From Rudaea sp. 3F27F6 (GTDB lineage: Bacteria > Pseudomonadota > Gammaproteobacteria > Xanthomonadales > Rhodanobacteraceae): a DNA stretch of 64,000 nt. The stretch spans positions 992,001-1,056,000 of the forward strand of contig NZ_SCNG01000001.1 in the NCBI RefSeq assembly GCF_005503555.1, in the 5' to 3' direction. Shown piece by piece: positions 49,943-57,653 of this stretch; within the stretch, counting starts at the first letter, position 1, and each line of letters opens with the position of its first letter. Under the pieces are notes generated by a model. That model ran no database searches, was not told where the DNA came from, and worked only from the letters and a program-made list of their open reading frames with translations. The translations under genes were made by a program, and so were the position numbers.

Positions 49943-50488
49943 ATGAAAACACCACTTCAATCCTTGTTCCGCCCCTTCGTCGTCGCGGTCGTCGCCTGCC
50001 TGGCACTCGCCGCCTGCGCCGCTCCCGGACCGAAGCAGCCGCTGCCCGAACGCGTCCAGGTCACCTGGGCACCCGACGACCAGCTCAGCGAAGTCAGGGA
50101 CAACCAGATCCAGCGCGGCTGGCTGCGCACGGAAGACTGGAAGAAATCGCTGAGCGAATACCTGCGCCAGCGCGCGAACCTGGTGCTGCCGAACGGTCAG
50201 AGGCTCGACGTGAAGTTCGACGACATCAAGCTCGCCGGCAGCTTCGAGCCGTGGCGCGGGCCGAATGCCCAGGACATCCGCTTCATGACCGATCTGTATC
50301 CGCCGCGCGCAACCCTGCAGTACAAGCTGATCGGCGCGAACGGCCAGACCATCCGCGAAGGCCAGAGCAAGCTGATCGATATGAGCTATCTGCAGCGCAC
50401 GGTGACCACGTCGACCGATCCGCTGCGCTACGACAAGCGCATGCTCGACGACTGGATCAACAAGGAATTCGTGCGCAAGGACGTTTGA
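49943..50488 (+). CDS. DUF3016 family lipoprotein
   Basis: From the ATG at 49943 (GAGG upstream) the protein has 181 residues. A lipoprotein signal ends in LALAAC (Cys about residue 25). The mature part begins VQVTWAPDDQLSEVRDN and contains a conserved Trp-rich helix (QRGWLRTEDWKKSLSEYL), then LDVKFDDIKLAGSFEPW, and ends DPLRYDKRMLDDWINKEF. That arrangement matches the DUF3016 family, which is of unknown function. An upstream ATG at 49931 is an alternative start. It is probably anchored to the periplasmic face of a membrane. Confidence 0.87.
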   Translation: MKTPLQSLFRPFVVAVVACLALAACAAPGPKQPLPERVQVTWAPDDQLSEVRDNQIQRGWLRTEDWKKSLSEYLRQRANLVLPNGQRLDVKFDDIKLAGSFEPWRGPNAQDIRFMTDLYPPRATLQYKLIGANGQTIREGQSKLIDMSYLQRTVTTSTDPLRYDKRMLDDWINKEFVRKDV

Positions 50489-50558
50489 CGCACTCCGCCG
50501 CCCCGGAGATTCCGCAACGGGATTTCCGGATCGGTTGCAGCAGTTAGTGATTCACCCC

Positions 50559-50581
50559 GGGCGCGCCAATGCGGCGCGCCC
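50559..50581. terminator. Hairpin between convergent DUF3016 and TetR genes
   Basis: GGGCGCGCC and GGCGCGCCC form a perfect 9-bp stem around AATGC, and GTTTCGTC follows on the plus strand. The position between two gene ends supports a bidirectional terminator, although the T-tract is weak. Confidence 0.55.
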
Positions 50582-50587
50582 GTTTCG

Positions 50588-51229
50588 TCAGCGCGTCGCG
50601 TAGGCGCGCAGGAAGAAATCGACCGTCGCGTCGAGATGCTCGTCGATCTCACGGGCAGTCGGCGGATCGCCGCAGCCGAACTCGAGCCGCGCGTGGCATT
50701 CGCCCTTGAGCAGGCAGAAGAACTGCGAAGCGGCGCGGTGCAGATCGGCGATATCGAGTTTGCCGACTTCGACTTCGGCGCGCAGGAACGATTCCAGACC
50801 TTCCTGCACCTTCAGTGGTCCGGCTTCCCAGAACAGCGTCGCCAGCTTCGGCGAACTCGCCGCATTGGCGACGATCGTGCGATGGATCGCGATAGCGTCC
50901 TCGCTCGTGATCAGATTGAAGAAAGCCCGCGCGATCGCGAGCAGTTGTTTGCGCAGCGGGCCTTTGAGGTCGGCATGGAACAGCTCCTCCGGCATCAGCG
51001 TTTCGCATTTGCTGCTTACCGCTTCGGCGAACAGCGTCTCTTTGTCGCGATAGTGACTGTAGACGGTGAGCTTGGACACGCCGGCCTTGTTGGCGATGGC
51101 GTCCATGCTGGTGCCTTCGAAACCTTGTTTGACGAAAAGCGCCTTGGCCGCTTCGAGAATCGCGGCGCGCTTTTCCATGTCCTTGGGACGGCCGGGGCCG
51201 ACGGATTTGGTGACGGCTAACAGAGACAT
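50588..51229 (-). CDS. TetR/AcrR family transcriptional regulator
   Basis: The protein has 213 residues. The N-terminal helix-turn-helix lies in ILEAAKALFVKQGFEGTS, MDAIANKAGVSKLTVYSHY and RDKETLFAEAV (residues about 24-75). The ligand-binding part is all helical with an AefR-like C-terminal domain (LARAFFNLITSEDAIAIHR-type segments). It is divergent from an RND efflux operon. A 26-bp dyad between the two genes overlaps the efflux promoter, so it most likely represses the operon and itself until an inducer binds. Confidence 0.95.
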   Translation of the reverse strand: MSLLAVTKSVGPGRPKDMEKRAAILEAAKALFVKQGFEGTSMDAIANKAGVSKLTVYSHYRDKETLFAEAVSSKCETLMPEELFHADLKGPLRKQLLAIARAFFNLITSEDAIAIHRTIVANAASSPKLATLFWEAGPLKVQEGLESFLRAEVEVGKLDIADLHRAASQFFCLLKGECHARLEFGCGDPPTAREIDEHLDATVDFFLRAYATR

Positions 51230-51266
51230 GACATCAACATCGCTAGGTACTCACTGAAGAATGTTT

Positions 51267-51329
51267 TGGATATTAGGGACGTAATTGGCATTCAAAATAC
51301 TAGACAGTTCAGTTTAGTATTTGTACGAT
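51267..51329. promoter_or_regulatory. Divergent promoters with a TetR-type operator between tetR and the efflux operon
   Basis: A 26-bp dyad at 51296-51321 (AATACTAGACAG-TT-CAGTTTAGTATT, 10 of 12 positions symmetric) is the likely operator. On the plus strand a TAGACA (-35, 51301-51306) and a TACGAT (-10, 51324-51329) with 17-bp spacing are covered by the dyad. On the minus strand a TTGAAT (51290-51295) and a TATCCA (51267-51272), also 17 bp apart, start at its edge. Binding would therefore block both directions. Confidence 0.7.
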
Positions 51330-51454
51330 ACCACGAAACGCAGCTCTAGGGCGAAAAAGTTCTCTCATTTCTGCCCCTACTTTTGCGCGATTCGCCAGCG
51401 TACGCAATCTGCCCCGCAGCAACGCCACCGTTCGACCTTTAGGGATTCGAGGCC

Positions 51455-52588
51455 ATGTCCGACGTTCTCCTGTTTCGTGCATCCACCCGCGCGGCGACCC
51501 GCTGCGCCGCGACGGCGCTCGCCGCGATCGGCGCGCTCGCGCTCGCCGGCTGCGGCAGCCACGCCGCTGCGCCGGCGCCGCCGCGTAGCGCGATCGTCGC
51601 CCACCCGCAGACCGCCGATGCGATCAACGCTGAGGTCTATTCTGGCGACGTGCGCGCGCGCTTCGAGAGCCAGCTCGGCTTCCGCGTCAACGGCAAGATC
51701 AAGACGCGCAAGCTCGACGTCGGCAATCACGTCGACGCGGGACAGGTGATCGCCGAACTCGACCCGATCGACCTGCAATTGCAGGTCGGCAGCGCGGGCG
51801 CGAACCTCGCCGCGGCCAAGGCCGCGCGCGATCTGGCCCAGGCCGATTACAACCGCTATCAGAGTCTGCTCGCCAAACATTACGTCAGCCAGACTCAGGT
51901 CGACGCGCAAGCGAACACGCTCAAGGCCGCGCAGGCCCAGGTACAGCAGGCGCAAGCCGCGCTCGCGGTCGCGCAGAACCAGGCCGAATACACCAGCCTG
52001 CGCGCCGACCACGCCGGCGTGATCACCGCCCTCAACGCCGAAGCCGGTCAAGTCGTGACTGCCGGCCAGACCGTCGCCACGCTCGCCTGGGACGGTGCCG
52101 TCGAGGTCGAGATCGCCGTGCCCGAAAACCGCATCTCGGCCTACAAGGTCGACACGCCGTTCGCAATCGAATCATGGGCCGATGCAGGCAAGCAGCTCGG
52201 CGGCCATCTGCGCGAAATCTCACCCGAAGCCGATCGCGTCACACGCACCTACCGCGTGCGCATCCGCTTCGACGACGTCGCCCATGCTCCGCGCCTCGGC
52301 CAGACTGCGCGCGTCTATTTCGCCGACGGCGCAAGCGCCGGACAGACTCTGATTCCACTCTCGGCGCTGCACGAACTCGGCGGCAAGCCTGCCGTGTGGC
52401 TGGTCGATGCGAAGTCCCGCCAGGTGAACCTCGCGCCGGTCACCGTCGCCACTTATCGCGAACAGGGCGTGACTCTGACCGGCGGCGTCGGCGTGCAGGA
52501 CTGGATCGTCACGGCCGGCGTGCACAAGCTGCGCGAAGGCGAAACGATCGCCCCGGTCGACGCGCTCAACCGCCCGCTTTCGCTTTGA
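51455..52588 (+). CDS. RND efflux periplasmic adaptor (membrane fusion protein)
   Basis: The protein has 377 residues. A lipoprotein signal ends in LALAGC (Cys about residue 33). A barrel-sandwich (lipoyl-like) segment (GFRVNGKIKTRKLDVGNHVDAGQ) and a helical hairpin (about 110-175) follow. The second lipoyl half (DHAGVITALNAEAGQVV), a beta-barrel domain and a membrane-proximal domain complete the chain. It links the inner-membrane pump encoded three genes downstream to an outer-membrane channel. No channel gene is in the operon. The tolC gene 5 kb further on is a candidate partner. GAGG precedes the ATG. Confidence 0.95.
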   Translation: MSDVLLFRASTRAATRCAATALAAIGALALAGCGSHAAAPAPPRSAIVAHPQTADAINAEVYSGDVRARFESQLGFRVNGKIKTRKLDVGNHVDAGQVIAELDPIDLQLQVGSAGANLAAAKAARDLAQADYNRYQSLLAKHYVSQTQVDAQANTLKAAQAQVQQAQAALAVAQNQAEYTSLRADHAGVITALNAEAGQVVTAGQTVATLAWDGAVEVEIAVPENRISAYKVDTPFAIESWADAGKQLGGHLREISPEADRVTRTYRVRIRFDDVAHAPRLGQTARVYFADGASAGQTLIPLSALHELGGKPAVWLVDAKSRQVNLAPVTVATYREQGVTLTGGVGVQDWIVTAGVHKLREGETIAPVDALNRPLSL

Positions 52589-52601
52589 AGGAGCGCGCGC
52601 C

Positions 52602-53063
52602 ATGCTTGCTTCGGCCCTCGCCGCCTTCGCCCACCATCTGGCCGCGTTCGCAATCGCCGCGGCGCTCGTCGTCGAACTCGTCAGCCTACGTGGCGAGCTG
52701 ACCGTCGCGAGTGCGCGGCGGTTGCTCAACGCGGACCGCATCTACGGCATCGCTGCCGTCGCGATCATCCTGATCGGTGTTGCACGCGTGGTCTGGTTCG
52801 AGAAAAGCCCCGGCTACTATCTGCACAGCGTGCCGTTCATCGCCAAGATGGTGCTTTTCGCCGCGATCGGCCTGCTCTCGATCCGGCCGACGCTGACTTT
52901 CCTGTCCTGGCGCAGCGCGCTCGCCGACAACCGCATACCGACGTTCGACACAGCCGCCCAGAACAAGCTGCGTTCGATCGTGCATCTCGAACTCGCCCTG
53001 CTCGCCGTCCTGATTCTCTGCGCGGCCTTGATGGCCAAGGGCGTCGGCTTCCTCGGAGCATAA
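52602..53063 (+). CDS. DUF2214 family membrane protein
   Basis: The protein has 153 residues with four predicted membrane helices (AAFAHHLAAFAIAAALVVEL, GIAAVAIILIGVARVVWF, VPFIAKMVLFAAIGLLSI, LELALLAVLILCAALMA). The segments LLNADRIYGIAA and FEKSPGYYLHSVPFIAKM are typical of DUF2214. It starts 13 bp after the adaptor gene and is therefore part of the efflux operon. Function unknown. Placement between adaptor and permease genes is unusual. Confidence 0.88.
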   Translation: MLASALAAFAHHLAAFAIAAALVVELVSLRGELTVASARRLLNADRIYGIAAVAIILIGVARVVWFEKSPGYYLHSVPFIAKMVLFAAIGLLSIRPTLTFLSWRSALADNRIPTFDTAAQNKLRSIVHLELALLAVLILCAALMAKGVGFLGA

Positions 53064-53064
53064 A

Positions 53065-53523
53065 ATGATTCCGCATCGGACTTCTTCCTCTTCCGCCGAT
53101 CCCGGCGTTGCCGGCGGCGTACGCCTCGTACTGCGGCTGGAAGGCCTCGCCGCGTTCTTCGTCGCCACAGCGCTGTACTGGCAGACCGGCTATGGCTGGG
53201 GCGTGTTCGCGCTCGGCTTCTTCGTTCCCGATCTCGCCATCGCCGCCTATCTGGCCGGTAGTCGCGTCGGCGCGATTGCCTACAACTGCACCCACTCCTT
53301 CCTCGGCGCCGTCCTTGCCCTGCTCGCGAGCGTCTACTTCACCTCGCCCGAGCTGTTCGCCGCCGGCCTGATCTGGTGTGCGCACATCGGCTTCGACCGC
53401 ACGCTCGGCTACGGACTCAAGTACACCACCGGTTTCGCCCACACCCATCTCGGCGGAATCGGACGCAGCGACGACAGCGCTCCGGCCACCGCTTCCACGC
53501 GCCCCACGGACCTGCACGCATGA
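53065..53523 (+). CDS. DUF4260 family membrane protein
   Basis: The protein has 152 residues with three to four membrane helices. Family-typical residues are in YGWGVFALGFFVPDLAIAAYL, AYNCTHSFLGAVLAL, and the C-terminal HIGFDRTLGYGLKY followed by FAHTHLG. It starts one base after the DUF2214 stop and overlaps the RND permease start by 4 bp (ATGA), so the four genes form one tightly coupled operon. Function unknown. Confidence 0.88.
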   Translation: MIPHRTSSSSADPGVAGGVRLVLRLEGLAAFFVATALYWQTGYGWGVFALGFFVPDLAIAAYLAGSRVGAIAYNCTHSFLGAVLALLASVYFTSPELFAAGLIWCAHIGFDRTLGYGLKYTTGFAHTHLGGIGRSDDSAPATASTRPTDLHA

Positions 53524-56500
53524 CCGGCTTCAATCTTTCCGAATGGTCGCTGCGCAACCAGCCGCTGCTGCGCTACTTCATCGTCTTGTTCGCCGCGCTC
53601 GGCGTCTGGTCGTACATGGGCCTCGGCCAGTCCGAGGATCCGCCGTTCACCTTCAAGGTCATGGTCGTGCAGACGCAGTGGCCCGGTGCGACCGCGGCTG
53701 AAGTCACCGAGCAGGTGACCGAGAAGATCGAGAAGAAGCTGCAGGAACTGCCGCAGGTCGACTATCTGCGCAGTTATTCGCGGCCCGGCGAATCGATGGT
53801 CTTCGTCGTCATCAAGGATTCGCTGCCGGCCGGCGACGTGCCCGACTTTTTCTATCAGGTGCGCAAGAAGATCGGCGACATCCGCTACACCTTGCCGCAA
53901 GGCATTCTCGGCCCGTTCTACAACGACGAATTCGGCGACACCTTCGGCAACATCTATGCATTGACCGGCGAAGGCTATTCCGACGCGCAACTGCGCGACT
54001 ACGCCGAACGCCTCAAGCTCGAACTGCTGCGCGTACCCGACGTGGCCAAGGTGCAGTTCCTCGGCCTGCAGGACGAGAAGGTCACGATCGAATTGTCGAA
54101 CGCCAAGCTCGCCACGCTCGGCGTCAGCTTCAATCAGCTGCAGCAGACGCTCGCCGCGCAGAACGCGATCACACCGGCCGGCAGCTTCGAAACCGGCGCC
54201 GACCGCATCTACCTGCGTCCGACCGGCGCGTTCGATTCGGTCGAGGCGATCCGCAACATTTCGATCCGCGCCAACGGCAACCTGTTCCGCCTCGGCGACA
54301 TCGCCAATGTCACGCGCGGCTATGCCGATCCGCCGAATCCGCGCATGCGCTTCATGGGCAAAAACTCGCTCGGCATTGCCGTGTCGATGCGCGCGGGCGG
54401 CGACATCATCCATCTCGGCAAGAACCTCGACGAAACAACCGCACGCCTGCAGCAGAATCTGCCGGTCGGTCTCGAACTCGAACGCGTCACTGACCAGCCG
54501 CGGGCGGTCGCGCGCTCGGTCGACGAATTCGTGCACACGCTGGCCGAAGCGGTGATCATCGTCCTGCTCGTCAGCTTCTTCTCCCTCGGCCTGCGCACCG
54601 GCCTCGTCGTCGCGCTGTCGATTCCGCTTGTGCTCGCGATGACTTTCGCGGCGATGAAGTATTTCGGCATCGACCTGCACAAGATTTCGCTCGGCGCACT
54701 CGTACTCGCGCTCGGCCTGCTCGTCGACGACGCGATCATCGCGGTCGAGATGATGGCGATCAAGATCGAACAAGGCTACGACCGTATTCGCGCGGCCGCG
54801 TTTGCCTACACCTCGACCGCGTTCCCGATGCTCAGCGGCACCCTGGTCACGGCCGCCGGCTTCCTGCCGATCGCGACGGCGAAGTCGGGCACCGGCGAAT
54901 ACACCCGCTCGATCTTCGAAGTGGTCACAATCGCGTTGCTGATCTCCTGGGTCGCCGCGGTGATGCTGATCCCGTATCTCGGCTACAAGCTGCTGCCCGA
55001 ACGCGATCAGGCGCCGCCGCCGGCCGGTTCATGGCTGATGCGCCTGCCGCCGCGCCTGCGCCGCATCGTCACCGGCGAACATGCGCCGCACGCCGACCAC
55101 GATCCGTATGCGACGCCGTTCTATAAAACGTTTCGCAGCCTGGTCGATTGGTGCGTCGGCCATCGCTGGCTCGTGATCGGAGCGACCGTCGGCGCGTTCG
55201 TGCTCTCGATCGCCGGTTTCGGCCTCGTCCAGCAGCAGTTCTTCCCCGACTCCACGCGGCCCGAGCTGATCGTCGATCTCAAGTTGACCGAGGGCGCGTC
55301 GCTCAACGCGACCGAAGCTCAGGTGAAGAAGCTCGAAGCCTGGCTCGCCAAGCGCCCGGAGCTGGAAAATTACGTGAGCTTTGTCGGCAGCGGTGCGCCG
55401 CGCTTCTACCTGCCGCTCGATCAGCAATTGCCGCAGGCCAGCTTCGCCGAATTCGTACTGTTGACGCGTTCGCTCGCCGACCGCGAGAAACTCCGCGCCG
55501 ATCTGATCGAACTGTTCGACAAAGATTTCTCCGAACTGCGCGCGCGCGTCGTGCGCCTCGAAAACGGGCCACCGGTCGGCTATCCGGTGCAGTTCCGCAT
55601 TTCCGGCGCGGACGTGGCAACGGTGCGTGAGCTGTCGCGCAAGGTCGCCGGCGTAATGCGCAAGAATCCGATCCTGCGCAACGTGAATCTCGACTGGGAA
55701 GAACCGTCCAAGGTGGTCAAACTCGACATCGACCAGGAGCGCGCGCGCGTGCTCGGCGTGTCCTCGCAGGATCTCGCCAACTTCCTGCAAAGCTCGCTGT
55801 CCGGCGTGCCGATCACTTATTACCGCGAACGCGACCAACTCATCGAAGTCGACTTGCGCGGACCGGGCGACGAGCGCGCGCGCCTGTCCCTGCTCGAAAG
55901 CCTCGCCGTGCCGACGCCGTCGGGCAAGGCCGTGCCGCTCAAGCAGATCGCCAACGTGTCCTACGGCTTCGAGGAAGGCATCATCTGGCGGCGCAACCGC
56001 CTGCCGACGGTGACCGTCCGCGGCGACATCTACGGCACGACGACGGCACCAACCGTAACCGCGCAGGTGCTGCCACAGCTCGACGAGATCAAAGCCTCGA
56101 TGCCGCAGGGCTACCTGCTCCAGGTCGGCGGCGCGGTCGAGGAGTCGGCCAAGGGCCAGACCTCGGTCAACGCCGGCATGCCGCTGTTCCTGATCGTCGT
56201 CCTCACCGTGCTGATGATCCAGTTGCGCAGCTTCAGCCGCGTGCTGCTCGTGTTCCTGACCGCCCCGCTCGGCCTGATCGGCGTAACCTTGTTCCTGCTC
56301 GTGTTCCACGTGCCGTTCGGTTTCGTCGCGATGCTCGGCACGATCGCGCTGATGGGCATGATCATGCGCAACTCGGTCATCCTCGTCGACCAGATCGAGC
56401 AGGACATCGCCGCCGGCCACGAGCGCTGGACCGCAGTCGTCGACGCGACCGTGCGCCGCTTCCGTCCGATCGTGCTGACCGCGCTCGCCGCGATCCTGGC

Positions 56501-56705
56501 GATGATCCCGCTGTCGCGCAGTGCGTTCTACGGGCCGATGGCCGTCGCGATCATGGGCGGCCTGCTCGTCGCGACCGCGCTGACCCTGCTTTTCCTGCCC
56601 GCGCTGTACGCCGCGTGGTTCCGCGTGCAACGCGACGAGCCCGAGACGCATCGTAGTACCGAGGCGGATGTGCCGGGAACGGCCGCCGTCGCCGGCAGTC
56701 ATTGA
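53520..56705 (+). CDS. RND family efflux permease (AcrB-like)
   Basis: The protein has 1061 residues from the ATG that overlaps the DUF4260 stop. It has twelve membrane helices in two halves with large periplasmic loops after TM1 and TM7. The proton-relay Asp pair appears in LGLLVDDAIIAVEM in TM4, where LxDDAI is the family hallmark. The N-terminal WSLRNQPLLRYFIVLFAALGVWSY and the porter segment WPGATAAEVTEQVTEKIEKKL are conserved. A His/Asp-rich loop lies near residue 520. It is a proton-driven exporter of drugs or other hydrophobic compounds. The substrate is not predictable. Confidence 0.96.
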   Translation: MTGFNLSEWSLRNQPLLRYFIVLFAALGVWSYMGLGQSEDPPFTFKVMVVQTQWPGATAAEVTEQVTEKIEKKLQELPQVDYLRSYSRPGESMVFVVIKDSLPAGDVPDFFYQVRKKIGDIRYTLPQGILGPFYNDEFGDTFGNIYALTGEGYSDAQLRDYAERLKLELLRVPDVAKVQFLGLQDEKVTIELSNAKLATLGVSFNQLQQTLAAQNAITPAGSFETGADRIYLRPTGAFDSVEAIRNISIRANGNLFRLGDIANVTRGYADPPNPRMRFMGKNSLGIAVSMRAGGDIIHLGKNLDETTARLQQNLPVGLELERVTDQPRAVARSVDEFVHTLAEAVIIVLLVSFFSLGLRTGLVVALSIPLVLAMTFAAMKYFGIDLHKISLGALVLALGLLVDDAIIAVEMMAIKIEQGYDRIRAAAFAYTSTAFPMLSGTLVTAAGFLPIATAKSGTGEYTRSIFEVVTIALLISWVAAVMLIPYLGYKLLPERDQAPPPAGSWLMRLPPRLRRIVTGEHAPHADHDPYATPFYKTFRSLVDWCVGHRWLVIGATVGAFVLSIAGFGLVQQQFFPDSTRPELIVDLKLTEGASLNATEAQVKKLEAWLAKRPELENYVSFVGSGAPRFYLPLDQQLPQASFAEFVLLTRSLADREKLRADLIELFDKDFSELRARVVRLENGPPVGYPVQFRISGADVATVRELSRKVAGVMRKNPILRNVNLDWEEPSKVVKLDIDQERARVLGVSSQDLANFLQSSLSGVPITYYRERDQLIEVDLRGPGDERARLSLLESLAVPTPSGKAVPLKQIANVSYGFEEGIIWRRNRLPTVTVRGDIYGTTTAPTVTAQVLPQLDEIKASMPQGYLLQVGGAVEESAKGQTSVNAGMPLFLIVVLTVLMIQLRSFSRVLLVFLTAPLGLIGVTLFLLVFHVPFGFVAMLGTIALMGMIMRNSVILVDQIEQDIAAGHERWTAVVDATVRRFRPIVLTALAAILAMIPLSRSAFYGPMAVAIMGGLLVATALTLLFLPALYAAWFRVQRDEPETHRSTEADVPGTAAVAGSH

Positions 56706-56730
56706 ATTCCGGTCGTCGCGCCCAACCGTA

Positions 56731-56782
56731 TTGACGCGGCCGTTACCGATCAGTAACATCTCGCCCGTTACTGATCGGTAAC
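56731..56782 (+). promoter_or_regulatory. Promoter-like site overlapped by a pair of mirror-image 16-bp operators
   Basis: GTTACCGATCAGTAAC (56742-56757) and GTTACTGATCGGTAAC (56767-56782) are exact reverse complements, each itself a near-palindrome, separated by 9 bp. A TTGACG (-35, 56731-56736) and a TAACAT (-10, 56754-56759) with 17-bp spacing overlap the first copy. This looks like two half-overlapping TetR-type operators on a promoter that would drive pcm-tolC. The pair can also fold as a 16-bp RNA hairpin. Confidence 0.5.
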
Positions 56783-56802
56783 ATCGCAACGGGTGGGCGG
56801 CG

Positions 56803-56889
56803 TCAACTCGACGTCAGCGGCGATGCGCGATGATCCAGGAAGGTTTGAATGACTTCCGGCACTTCGGCCGCCGGAGGACGATACGGCAT
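56803..56889 (-). other. Short minus-strand frame with protein-like sequence (possible gene remnant)
   Basis: A 28-codon frame from the ATG at 56889 reads MPYRPPAAEVPEVIQTFLDH and eight more residues to a stop. The PPAAEVPEVI stretch faintly recalls the linker segment that precedes the core of Fic-family proteins (a 'PPP-x-x-VP-x-LM' pattern). No ribosome binding site is seen. It is either a degraded gene end or coincidence. Confidence 0.2.
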
Positions 56890-56896
56890 CGTACGA

Positions 56897-56925
56897 TTGC
56901 CGGCGTAAACCCCACACTTTATGCT
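56897..56925 (+). promoter_or_regulatory. Possible pcm promoter
   Basis: A TTGCCG and a TATGCT separated by 17 bp lie 33 bp upstream of the pcm ATG, a normal leader length. It is an alternative to the operator-covered promoter at 56731. Confidence 0.4.
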
Positions 56926-56957
56926 TTGATTCTTTTCAAGAAAGCCGGAAACCAGCC

Positions 56958-57608
56958 ATGTCGCTCAACGTCGAACTCGCCCGCAACAACATGATCGAAC
57001 AACAAGTGCGTCCGTGGGACGTGCTCGATGAGCGCGTGCTCGAGGCGCTCAGCGCGATCCCGCGCGAGGATTTCGTGCCCGAAGCGACGAAAAATCTGGC
57101 TTTCGCCGATCTCGAGCTGCCGCTTGGCCACGGCGAAATCATGCTCAAACCCGTCGTCGAGGGCCGGCTGCTGCAAACCGCGCTGCCCTTGAAAAGCGAG
57201 AGCGTGCTCGAAATCGGCACCGGATCGGGCTTTCTCACCGCCTGCCTTGCGCGCCTCAGCGCCGAGGTCGTCAGCATCGAGCAGCACGCCGATTTCGTCG
57301 AAGCGGCGCGCAGCCGCCTCGCCGCTGCCGGCGTGCGCAACGCCAAGATCGAATGCGCCGAGGCGGTCAACCAATACCAGCCCGGACGCCAGTTCGACGT
57401 GATGATTGTCACTGGCGCGGTCGCCGTCCTTCCGCCACGCTGGCGCGAATGGGTCAAGCCGGGTGGGCGTCTGCTCGTTATCGTCGGCGAATCGCCGGTG
57501 CAGCGCGCGACGCTGTACGCGGGCGGCAGCGGCGAAGGCACACCTTTGTTCGAAACCGATCTGCCCTATCTCGCCCACGCGGCGCCGGCCGCACGCTTCG
57601 CGCTCTGA
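56958..57608 (+). CDS. Protein-L-isoaspartate O-methyltransferase family protein
   Basis: The protein has 216 residues, soluble. The SAM-binding motif I is VLEIGTGSGFLTACLA (about residues 84-99), followed by VVSIEQHADFVEAA. The N-terminal ARNNMIEQQVRPWDVLD is typical of the subgroup found upstream of tolC. It may repair isoaspartyl residues or methylate another substrate. The canonical substrate-recognition residues of Pcm could not be checked by eye. It lies 45 bp before tolC on the same strand. Confidence 0.9.
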   Translation: MSLNVELARNNMIEQQVRPWDVLDERVLEALSAIPREDFVPEATKNLAFADLELPLGHGEIMLKPVVEGRLLQTALPLKSESVLEIGTGSGFLTACLARLSAEVVSIEQHADFVEAARSRLAAAGVRNAKIECAEAVNQYQPGRQFDVMIVTGAVAVLPPRWREWVKPGGRLLVIVGESPVQRATLYAGGSGEGTPLFETDLPYLAHAAPAARFAL

Positions 57609-57653
57609 GCGCGGACGGCGGCCCACAACGAAAAATTCCCAAGGAAATGCACA

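Noticed and set aside
53409-54773. Minus-strand frame opposite the RND permease with Asp/Arg/Glu-rich sequence
   Set aside because: The permease on the plus strand is complete with conserved motifs, and the opposite frame has none.
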